This document shows, piece after piece, positions 21,040 to 61,500 of a stretch of 64,000 nucleotides of DNA. The translations under genes and the position numbers were made by a program. Source of the stretch: Mesostigma viride (Eukaryota > Streptophyta > Mesostigmatophyceae > Mesostigmatales > Mesostigmataceae); NCBI GenBank assembly GCA_009746045.1, contig RPFO01001645.1, positions 23,788 to 87,787 of the forward strand, given 5' to 3'. The notes below the pieces were generated by a model. It worked only from the letters and a program-made list of their open reading frames with translations, did no database searches and was not told the DNA's origin. The stretch's first letter is position 1. Each line of letters opens with the position of its first letter.

Positions 21040-21960
21040 GCCATGCATGGCCAGCGCCTCCAGGACAACGCCCGGCATCGCCATCGAGTGCCTGCCAAAC
21101 ACCGCAGGCCTCACCGCCCAGGCGGTGAAGGACATTGCCGCCCGGCCAGCACCTGCTGGCCCTGCCGACGATGCTCCTCCCACCCAAACCTGGACGGACA
21201 TGCTGAAGCAACACACCACCTCCACCACCTCCGCCGTCGCAGCAAAGCTCAAGCAGCAGACGCTCGACCTCTGCGAGGAGGCCGAGCTTGACAAGCGCAG
21301 CCTTAACGTCATCGTCAAGAACTTCGACCTGGTGGAAGGTGAGAACTCCGTGAAGCTTGCATGCACAGGCGTTTGAGAAAGAAATCCTTGGCCGCATGGG
21401 CCTCATTGGTGAGATGAAGCTGGAGGCCCTCCGCTGCTGCTCATCTTTGAGAACCCGGCAGACAAGATTTCGTTCCTCAGACGCCGCAAGCGGCTCGAGA
21501 GGACTCACTACACCTTGGACGACGACTTGACCCTGGCGCAGCAACAACGGCGAGGGGAGCTATGGCCGACCTACCTCCAGCTCCGGCAGACCGCGGAGGG
21601 GAAGACGGTGTACTGGAAGGGGGCGGCCATCTACGTCGGCCACAAGCCCTGGCAAGCGACCCCCGCTGCCCCAGCACCTCCAGCCACCCCAGCTTAGGGG
21701 AATACAGCAGTAGTAGTGTAGAATAGTAAGGCCTAGCCACCGTGGCCTTGTACATGTACGCCTAAATATTATGGGCCCCACACCAGATGATGAATTAGCA
21801 TTATTTAGCCATGTACACGTGCCTATGTAGTGAGGATTTTCTAGACTAGATAGCTTAGAGTTAGGATAGTTCGATTACGCGGCTTCCTCCACCCCATCCA
21901 TCATGGAATATGTGCTACATGATCTCCCCACGGAGGCATGTTATAATTTAAATTTTTTTT
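21040..21960 (+). mobile_element. LINE-like element copy, ORF1, plus strand
   Basis: The frame 21076-21376 gives NTAGLTAQAVKDIA, WTDMLKQHTTSTTS and NVIVKNFDLVEG. After a frameshift, the next frame to 21697 gives KISFLRRRKRLERT, then LDDDLTLAQQQRR, ELWPTYLQL and VYWKGAAIYV. That is the full C-terminal domain pattern of an L1-type ORF1p. A diverged 3' region with CTCCCCACGGAGG follows. The copy is diverged from the other two RRM-type copies, so the family has been active more than once. Confidence 0.6.
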
Positions 21961-21984
21961 TAATGTGCCTATGATGAGCCCCAC

Positions 21985-22300
21985 ACTGGTCAGATGATTA
22001 ATTAATTAATTAATTAATTATCAACATCACTCCGTTGGGAGTAGATGTAGCACATAGCCCTGAGAAGGGGCATATGGCTTTTAATACATTCTAGGCTACT
22101 TCATGCAAGGGTGGGAATGTAAGCTACCCCTGCTCTAGGTGCACCAAGGCACCTGCACCCTCATGGTCTATCACGCTATGCCCGGGTAAGGGGGGAGCAT
22201 GCCTGTGAGGGAGGAAGATCATCATGGCTATACAAGAGCTAGGACATGGCTTCTCGACAGAGAGCATCTCTCTGCATGGCATAGCATGGCTAAATTCTTA
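21985..22300 (-). mobile_element. 5'-truncated LINE-like 3' end, minus strand
   Basis: The stretch 22020-22300 is the same, in the same orientation, as 19250-19545: the 3' untranslated part of the minus-strand copy. It ends in a (TTAA)n tract at about 21993-22018. No ORF1 remains. Confidence 0.65.
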
Positions 22301-23560
22301 ATGCAACATGCATGACACCGCCGGCCTCACCGCCCAGGCGGTGAAGGACATCGCCGCCCAGCCGGCTCCTGCTGGCCCGGCCGGCGATGCTCCCTCCACC
22401 TGGGCGGACTTGCTTAAGCAGCACACCACCTCCACCACCTCCACCATCTCGGCACAACTCAAGCAACAAGCCCTCGACCTTCGCGAGGAAGCCGACATCG
22501 CCCGGCGCAGCCACAATGTCATTGTCAAGCACTTCGACCAGCAGGCAGGTGAGACCTCCACGAGCCTTCTTGAGGCATTTAAGCGCGCCATTCTTGCCCC
22601 CATGTTACTCACTGGTGAGCTGGACATGTCGGCTGTCCGCCTCCCCGCGCGCGGGGGAAGGCTGGCCCGGCACCCGTGCTCCTCACCTTTAAGTACATGG
22701 CGGACAAGCTGGCGTTCCTTAAATGCCGCAAGAAGCTCTCGGAGACTCGCTTCACGCTGGACGACGACTTGACCCTGGCCCAGCAACAACGGCGACGCGA
22801 TCTATGGCCGACCTACCTTCAGCTCCGGCAGAGCGCAAGGGGGAAGCCGGTATACTGGAGGGGGGCGGTCATCCACGTTGACCACAAGCCCTGGCAGCCC
22901 CCTCCTGCCACCTCAGACTAGGAATATATATATTAAAAATATAATTACTTACAGCAGAGTGAAATCACTCAAACCAAAGCAAACGCCCAGCTATAAACCT
23001 ATATACAGAGCCATGTCAAAGCTCTATACTACGATAAGACCAATGGAAACGCCTAACGGGAGGAACCTAATAGCCCTGCTGCACCGCAAAATCAGCCCGC
23101 GTACGGCGGAGCATGATGTCAGCCATTAGAATATATATACCAGTAGTGTAGATTAGTAAGGCTTAGCCTAGCATGTGGCCCACGCGCATGTGCGCCCATA
23201 ATGGCCCCCATGGATGATGCCTTCAACATTTAGCCATGCTTTGTCTATAATGGGACCCCCATGGTCAGATGATGCCTAGCTTTATTTAGTCATGTTTTGC
23301 CCATGTAGAGGGTTGCTCTCTGCTGAGATGCCATGCACCCTAGTCATTGCCTAGCCATAATAATCTTCCACCCCATGCCAGGCCTTTTTAGGTATGATAC
23401 ATCATGGTGGTGCAGGTGCACCTTGTGCACCCCGAGCAGGTGGCGGTTTACATCCCCCCACCTGCAGGTTGTAGCTCAGAATGTATTACGAACCATATGC
23501 CCCCTCTCAGGGCAATGTGTTACATAAGCTCCCAACGGAGCTATGTTCTTAATTAATTAA
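22300..23560 (+). mobile_element. LINE-like element copy, ORF1, plus strand, best preserved
   Basis: ORF1 from 22308: AGLTAQAVKDIA, WADLLKQHTTSTTS, then NVIVKHFDQQ and LLEAFKRAIL. A frame change near 22620 follows, then 22676-22921 in one frame (FKYMADKLAFLKCRKKLSETRFTLDDD, LTLAQQQRRRDLWP, VYWRGAVIHVDHKPW; the first string is split here at DDD for length). The 3' region has GCTCCCAACGGAGC and a TTAA tail at about 23550-23560. It is interrupted by a 196-bp insertion (22933-23128). Together with 19221-20690 it forms a large inverted repeat, but each arm has its own tail, so these are two insertions rather than one foldback. Confidence 0.6.
22933..23128. mobile_element. 196-bp insertion with 11-bp flanking duplication
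   Basis: GAATATATATA at 22922-22932 is repeated at 23129-23139. The minus-strand copy at about 19660 has an uninterrupted GAATATATACC at the equivalent place. The insert has no ORF. On the minus strand it starts TAATGGCTGACATC and ends T/A-rich, which would suit a short retroposed RNA, but its class is unknown. The AT-rich duplication weakens the evidence slightly. Confidence 0.6.
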
Positions 23561-24415
23561 ATGCATGGTCCAAAACTAAAAAGTATGAAAATTTGGCCTC
23601 AAAGAGGCAGTATCTATGTAGCAGATGCCCCTTGAAAACGTGGAACTACTGTGTTGCCACTGTTTTCTGTAACAGCAATTGGGGACTGCATACTTTACAG
23701 GATGGAAATTTTGTATCGTTGAACACAGAAAATTGGGCTAACGGCAAGCCATCGATAATCTTCTATCTTGATTCGCCCCATTCTCCTTGCATGCTTTCAA
23801 CAAGCATGGTTTGTGTTAGCAAGCCAACACCAAACTTTGCCTTAGTCACTAGGCGGGTAGGTAGGCATTCACTACACTAGCAACAGTATATTTACGTAAA
23901 CACATAGTTGTACATAATGGCGCCGCTGACAGTATATCGCCCTTGTTCAGAAACCTTTGGGAAGTGCACTGATGTTTGCACATTGGGCGATCTGGGCGAG
24001 TGAGTCGCGCCACTTGCCTTCGCGGGTGAAGTATCCGCGTAGAAAAGCACCTCATCGGGTACTCCGTGGCATGCTTTCAGTGCATGATCACGCGTTTACT
24101 TACATATTTACTTTGCACATTGGCTTGAAAAGGAAGCAGCTGCCCGCTGGGCAGTCTTAACATGCCTTACGGCCTTGCCCCTTTGGATAGGGATTCAGAG
24201 ACCTGAACTTGAAGAACTCCAAGATCTGGAATTTCTGGTGCCAAGAAGGTGCCTCTGTACCACTGCGCTTCCATTCACGCAGGTTTCTCCAGCCTCATGC
24301 GCAAGCCAGCCACTTTGGTATATGCTTGACATGTTAACATGTCTTATTGACTGTGGCATCAAAAGCCGTTTGGGCAGCCATGCAGAGGCAGCAACCGTGC
24401 CATACCGATGCCCAT
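23561..24415. other. Intergenic stretch, 3' flank of the large minus-strand gene
   Basis: No gene or repeat is recognised. It contains the candidate poly(A) signal of the minus-strand gene (24100-24104). Confidence 0.5.
24100..24104 (-). promoter_or_regulatory. Candidate poly(A) signal TGTAA
   Basis: On the minus strand TGTAA lies about 310 bases after the stop codon of the large gene. TGTAA is the usual green-algal poly(A) signal. Five bases occur often by chance, so this is only a candidate. Confidence 0.3.
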
Positions 24416-53538
<29,123 letters not shown>

Positions 53539-53559
53539 GTACGCCCTGCATGGGTTGGC

Positions 53560-53806
53560 AGGTCAAGCTCATCGGTGCGAAGAAAGAAATGTTCAGGTAT
53601 CGTTCATGGAGGTCAAGTTTATCGGTGCGATGAAAGAAATGTTCAGGTATCGGTCACTGAGGTCAAGTTCATCGGTGCGAAGAAAGAAATGATCAGGTAT
53701 CGGTCATCGAGGTCAACTTCATCGGTGCGAAGAAAGAAATGTTCAGGTATCGGTCATCGAGGTCAAGTTCATCGGCGCGAAGAAAGAAATGTTCCAAGGT
53801 ATCGGT
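53560..53806. repeat. 50-bp tandem repeat, about 4.9 copies
   Basis: The unit is GTTCAGGTATCGGTCATCGA then GGTCAAGTTCATCGGTGCGA and AGAAAGAAAT. It sits immediately upstream of the predicted start of the large gene, in the promoter or first-intron position. Confidence 0.93.
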
Positions 53807-54179
53807 AATTGAACTTCTTACTTCAGTATACTACTGGGTTTGATTACTTCACTTGTTGCGTCACATCATGCTTACTACATAGTGTGCGTTCAGGTTTGTG
53901 ACAGTGTACCACCAGTGTCTCCGAGTGTCTGTGTGCTTCTGTGCGTGCGTCTGTGTGTGTGCGTACGCACAATGTTGCGTGCAGAGGGCCGAAATGGGGC
54001 TGGGGAGAAATGCAGAAGAATTTAAGGCCGAGTGTACGGCACACACGAGATCAGGGTCGGGTGTTGAAACCTGTTTTCTATCTTAATTCCTGTGCATGCA
54101 TGCTCAGATCTACAATTACACGGGCGCAATGCGCACTTGATGACACACCCTCCCATGCGAAGTGAGAAAAAAAATATCC

Positions 54180-55245
54180 TTCACACTTTATTCTGATTTG
54201 GCACGCCGCAAATAGCGAAAACCATTTGCGTTCAGTGCCGCGGTCCGCGGAAAACGCGATCTGCAAATGAATCCAGGCCGGAATCGAACTGGGGACCTCT
54301 CGCACCCACTTTTGCTGACTATAGGACGGACGTCTCCTGATCCTAAGGCATCGCCAGCTGACACCTACAGTCCGACCGCAAAAGTTCTCCTGTCCCATTA
54401 CAATTCGTTCAAGTGGCCCGCCGGAGCGGCTGTACAATTTTTCCCAGTGAGCGCGCTGCCAAGTGTACTTGTGGGCAAATTTTTAGGTGCCCCGTCACTT
54501 CGAGGTACTAAAAATTAGGCTACGGTACGAATTCAGCGAATTTCAGCGAATTTTCAGTCGAACCAAAGGAAGTGACGGCAACTACCAAAAAGTTTCCGTT
54601 ACGAATTTTCAGCCCAACACTCGCGCAAAATGAAGTGACGGCAACTACCAAAAAGTTTCCGTTACGAATTTTCACTCCCACACGTTTGCACAAGAGGAAG
54701 TGACGGCAACTACCAAAAAGTTTCCGTTACGAATTTTCAGTCCCACACTTTGCGCAAATTTTAGTAGGGCTGCACGCAAGCTACCTTTCAAAATTTTGCG
54801 CTAGTATGGAACGCATTTCATTCGTCTGGAGGAACGCTGCCCACCAACTACCCCCGTTCAGAATGTTCCGCCGAAATTTACTTGAGATTTGGAAATCTGA
54901 AAGTGCGCGCAAATTTTAGTAGGGCTGCACGCAAGCTACCTTTCAAAATTTTGCGCAAGTGTGGAACGCAATTCATTCGTCCGGAGGAATGCTGCTCGTC
55001 AACTGCCCCCGTTCAGAAAGTTGCGCCGAACTTTACTTGAGATTTGGAAATCTGAACGTGCGGTTGGAGTTTCGCGGGGAAACCCAAGTTCCCGAGTAAT
55101 TCACCAATGACGCGCTTCGAACACTTGCCCGCTAAAACCTAAGCAGCCGCTCCGGCTGGCCACTTAAACGAAACGGGATGGGGGAGTGATGCAAGCCAGT
55201 CGGATTTGTACTAGATAAATCATTTGAGATCTGTGTGTGTAGGAG
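54180..55245 (-). repeat. tRNA-related repeat copy B, split by an inverted-repeat element
   Basis: Minus-strand equivalent of 20750-21030. It contains the AGTTCGATTCC B-box-like motif (about 54284-54293), the TCCTATAG-type hairpin and the same 3' segment (54181-54270). The 5' segment (CTCCTACACACACAGATC...) resumes at 55183-55245. Between them lies a 789-bp element. Confidence 0.6.
54394..55182. mobile_element. 789-bp non-coding element with 40-50 bp terminal inverted repeats
   Basis: The left end CCCATTACAATTCGTTCAAG continues GTGGCCCGCCGGAGCGGCTG. The right end is the inverted CCCATCCCGTTTCGTTTAAG plus GTGGCCAGCCGGAGCGGCTG. Comparison with copy A of the tRNA-related repeat shows an empty site at this place. 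The interior has three about 64-bp direct repeats (54569-54762, starting GAAGTGACGG) and two about 155-bp direct repeats (from 54751 and 54905). There is no ORF. The superfamily is undetermined; target duplication is not clear. Confidence 0.7.
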
Positions 55246-55555
55246 TACTACACACGTGTCCACTCGAGACTTGTTCAGTCTCGAAATGTGAAAGGGGCTG
55301 AACACGGCTGGAACCTTCACATTTTATATTTCACTCATTTGAGTAGGAACAGCTTTGGGAAGCTAGTAAACCAACAGAATGATGCATACGCATGTTTGGC
55401 ATTCAGTAAGACAGCTATTCCTGGACGCATGGCGATCCAACGCAGTGGAAGGACTAGGGTAATTGTCTGAGAGGAAAGACGCGAAGACCGCAGGAGCCGC
55501 GTGGCTATCTGTGGGAAGACATGGGTTGAGGGAGATAGACAAACAAAAAGGGATT
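55246..55555. other. Unique flank of the satellite
   Basis: About 300 bp without recognised genes or repeats between the tRNA-related repeat and the heptamer array. Confidence 0.5.
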
Positions 55556-58500
55556 AAAAACCAACCAACAACCAACAACCAACAACCAACAACCAACAAC
55601 CAACAACCAACAACCAACAACCAACAACCAACAACCAACAACCAACAACCAACAACCAACAACCAACAACCAACAACCAACAACCAACAACCAACAACCA
55701 ACAACCAACAACCAACAACCAACAACCAACAACCAACAACCAACAACCAACAACCAACAACCAACAACCAACAACCAACAACCAACAACCAACAACCAAC
55801 AACCAACAACCAACAACCAACAACCAACAACCAACAACCAACAACCAACAACCAACAACCAACAACCAACAACCAACAACCAACAACCAACAACCAACAA
55901 CCAACAACCAACAACCAACAACCAACAACCAACAACCAACAACCAACAACCAACAACCAACAACCAACAACCAACAACCAACAACCAACAACCAACAACC
56001 AACAACCAACAACCAACAACCAACAACCAACAACAACAACAACAACAACCAACAACCAACAACCAACAACCAACAACCAACAACCAACAACCAACAACCA
56101 ACAACCAACAACCAACAACCAACAACCAACAACCAACAACCAACAACCAACAACCAACAACCAACAACCAACAACCAACAACCAACAACCAACAACCAAC
56201 AACCAACAACCAACAACCAACAACCAACAACCAACAACCAACAACCAACAACCAACAACCAACAACCAACAACCAACAACCAACAACCAACAACCAACAA
56301 CCAACAACCAACAACCAACAACCAACAACCAACAACCAACAACCAACAACCAACAACCAACAACCAACAACCAACAACCAACAACCAACAACCAACAACC
56401 AACAACCAACAACCAACAACCAACAACCAACAACCAACAACCAACAACCAACAACCAACAACCAACAACCAACAACCAACAACCAACAACCAACAACCAA
56501 CAACCAACAACCAACAACCAACAACCAACAACCAACAACCAACAACCAACAACCAACAACCAACAACCAACAACCAACAACCAACAACCAACAACCAACA
56601 ACCAACAACCAACAACCAACAACCAACAACCAACAACCAACAACCAACAACCAACAACCAACAACCAACAACCAACAACCAACAACCAACAACCAACAAC
56701 CAACAACCAACAACCAACAACCAACAACCAACAACCAACAACCAACAACCAACAACCAACAACCAACAACCAACAACCAACAACCAAACAACCAACAACC
56801 AACAACCAACAACCAACAACCAACAACCAACAACCAACAACCAACAACCAACAACCAACAACCAACAACCAACAACCAACAACCAACAACCAACAACCAA
56901 CAACCAACAACCAACAACCAACAACCAACAACCAACAACCAACAACCAACAACCAACAACCAACAACCAACAACCAACAACCAACAACCAACAACCAACA
57001 ACCAACAACCAACAACCAACAACCAACAACCAACAACCAACAACCAACAACCAACAACCAACAACCAACAACCAACAACCAACAACCAACAACCAACAAC
57101 CAACAACCAACAACCAACAACCAACAACCAACAACCAACAACCAACAACCAACAACCAACAACCAACAACCAACAACCAACAACCAACAACCAACAACCA
57201 ACAACCAACAACCAACAACCAACAACCAACAACCAACAACCAACAACCAACAACCAACAACCAACAACCAACAACCAACAACCAACAACCAACAACCAAC
57301 AACCAACAACCAACAACCAACAACCAACAACCAACAACCAACAACCAACAACCAACAACCAACAACCAACAACCAACAACCAACAACCAACAACCAACAA
57401 CCAACAACCAACAACCAACAACCAACAACCAACAACCAACAACCAACAACCAACAACCAACAACCAACAACCAACAACCAACAACCAACAACCAACAACC
57501 AACAACCAACAACCAACAACCAACAACCAACAACCAACAACCAACAACCAACAACCAACAACCAACAACCAACAACCAACAACCAACAACCAACAACCAA
57601 CAACCAACAACCAACAACCAACAACCAACAACCAACAACCAACAACCAACAACCAACAACCAACAACCAACAAACAACAAACCAACAACCAACAACCAAC
57701 AACCAACAACCAACAACCAACAACCAACAACCAACAACCAACAACCAACAACCAACAACCAACAACCAACAACCAACAACCAACAACCAACAACCAACAA
57801 CCAACAACCAACAACCAACAACCAACAACCAACAACCAACAACCAACAACCAACAACCAACAACCAACAACCAACAACCAACAACCAACAACCAACAACC
57901 AACAACCAACAACCAACAACCAACAACCAACAACCAACAACCAACAACCAACAACCAACAACCAACAACCAACAACCAACAACCAACAACCAACAACCAA
58001 CAACCAACAACCAACAACCAACAACCAACAACCAACAACCAACAACCAACAACCAACAACCAACAACCAACAACCAACAACCAACAACCAACAACCAACA
58101 ACCAACAACCAACAACCAACAACCAACAACCAACAACCAACAACCAACAACCAACAACCAACAACCAACAACCAACAACCAACAACCAACAACCAACAAC
58201 CAACAACCAACAACCAACAACCAACAACCAACAACCAACAACCAACAACCAACAACCAACAACCAACAACCAACAACCAACAACCAACAACCAACAACCA
58301 ACAACCAACAACCAACAACCAACAACCAACAACCAACAACCAACAACCAACAACCAACAACCAACAACCAACAACCAACAACCAACAACCAACAACCAAC
58401 AACCAACAACCAACAACCAACAACCAACAACCAACAACCAACAACCAACAACCAACAACCAACAACCAACAACCAACAACCAACAACCAACAACCAACAA

Positions 58501-61500
58501 CCAACAACCAACAACCAACAACCAACAACCAACAACCAACAACCAACAACCAACAACCAACAACCAACAACCAACAACCAACAACCAACAACCAACAACC
58601 AACAACCAACAACCAACAACCAACAACCAACAACCAACAACCAACAACCAACAACCAACAACCAACAACCAACAACCAACAACCAACAACCAACAACCAA
58701 CAACCAACAACCAACAACCAACAACCAACAACCAACAACCAACAACCAACAACCAACAACCAACAACCAACAACCAACAACCAACAACCAACAACCAACA
58801 ACCAACAACCAACAACCAACAACCAACAACCAACAACCAACAACCAACAACCAACAACCAACAACCAACAACAACCAACAACCAACAACCAACAACCAAC
58901 AACCAACAACCAACAACCAACAACCAACAACCAACAACCAACAACCAACAACCAACAACCAACAACCAACAACCAACAACCAACAACCAACAACCAACAA
59001 CCAACAACCAACAACCAACAACCAACAACCAACAACCAACAACCAACAACCAACAACCAACAACCAACAACCAACAACCAACAACCAACAACCAACAACC
59101 AACAACCAACAACCAACAACCAACAACCAACAACCAACAACCAACAACCAACAACCAACAACCAACAACCAACAACCAACAACCAACAACCAACAACCAA
59201 CAACCAACAACCAACAACCAACAACCAACAACCAACAACCAACAACCAACAACCAACAACCAACAACCAACAACCAACAACCAACAACCAACAACCAACA
59301 ACCAACAACCAACAACCAACAACCAACAACCAACAACCAACAACCAACAACCAACAACCAACAACCAACAACCAACAACCAACAACCAACAACCAACAAC
59401 CAACAACCAACAACCAACAACCAACAACCAACAACCAACAACCAACAACCAACAACCAACAACCAACAACCAACAACCAACAACCAACAACCAACAACCA
59501 ACAACCAACAACCAACAACCAACAACCAACAACCAACAACCAACAACCAACAACCAACAACCAACAACCAACAACCAACAACCAACAACCAACAACCAAC
59601 AACCAACAACCAACAACCAACAACCAACAACCAACAACCAACAACCAACAACCAACAACCAACAACCAACAACCAACAACCAACAACCAACAACCAACAA
59701 CCAACAACCAACAACCAACAACCAACAACCAACAACCAACAACCAACAACCAACAACCAACAACCAACAACCAACAACCAACAACCAACAACCAACAACC
59801 AACAACCAACAACCAACAACCAACAACCAACAACCAACAACCAACAACCAACAACCAACAACCAACAACCAACAACCAACAACCAACAACCAACAACCAA
59901 CAACCAACAACCAACAACCAACAACCAACAACCAACAACCAACAACCAACAACCAACAACCAACAACCAACAACCAACAACCAACAACCAACAACCAACA
60001 ACCAACAACCAACAACCAACAACCAACAACCAACAACCAACAACCAACAACCAACAACCAACAACCAACAACCAACAACCAACAACCAACAACCAACAAC
60101 CAACAACCAACAACCAACAACCAACAACCAACAACCAACAACCAACAACCAACAACCAACAACCAACAACCAACAACCAACAACCAACAACCAACAACCA
60201 ACAACCAACAACCAACAACCAACAACCAACAACCAACAACCAACAACCAACAACCAACAACCAACAACCAACAACCAACAACCAACAACCAACAACCAAC
60301 AACCAACAACCAACAACCAACAACCAACAACCAACAACCAACAACCAACAACCAACAACCAACAACCAACAACCAACAACCAACAACCAACAACCAACAA
60401 CCAACAACCAACAACCAACAACCAACAACCAACAACCAACAACCAACAACCAACAACCAACAACCAACAACCAACAACCAACAACCAACAACCAACAACC
60501 AACAACCAACAACCAACAACCAACAACCAACAACCAACAACCAACAACCAACAACCAACAACCAACAACCAACAACCAACAACCAACAACCAACAACCAA
60601 CAACCAACAACCAACAACCAACAACCAACAACCAACAACCAACAACCAACAACCAACAACCAACAACCAACAACCAACAACCAACAACCAACAACCAACA
60701 ACCAACAACCAACAACCAACAACCAACAACCAACAACCAACAACCAACAACCAACAACCAACAACCAACAACCAACAACCAACAACCAACAACCAACAAC
60801 CAACAACCAACAACCAACAACCAACAACCAACAACCAACAACCAACAACCAACAACCAACAACCAACAACCAACAACCAACAACCAACAACCAACAACCA
60901 ACAACCAACAACCAACAACCAACAACCAACAACCAACAACCAACAACCAACAACCAACAACCAACAACCAACAACCAACAACCAACAACCAACAACCAAC
61001 AACCAACAACCAACAACCAACAACCAACAACCAACAACCAACAACCAACAACCAACAACCAACAACCAACAACCAACAACCAACAACCAACAACCAACAA
61101 CCAACAACCAACAACCAACAACCAACAACCAACAACCAACAACCAACAACCAACAACCAACAACCAACAACCAACAACCAACAACCAACAACCAACAACC
61201 AACAACCAACAACCAACAACCAACAACCAACAACCAACAACCAACAACCAACAACCAACAACCAACAACCAACAACCAACAACAACCAACAACCAACAAC
61301 CAACAACCAACAACCAACAACCAACAACCAACAACCAACAACCAACAACCAACAACCAACAACCAACAACCAACAACCAACAACCAACAACCAACAACCA
61401 ACAACCAACAACCAACAACCAACAACCAACAACCAACAACCAACAACCAACAACCAACAACCAACAACCAACAACCAACAACCAACAACCAACAACCAAC

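Noticed and set aside
19221-23560. One large foldback transposon with 1.3 kb inverted arms
   Set aside because: Each arm ends in its own TTAA tail, and a third truncated copy lies between them in one orientation. Independent LINE-like insertions explain this better.
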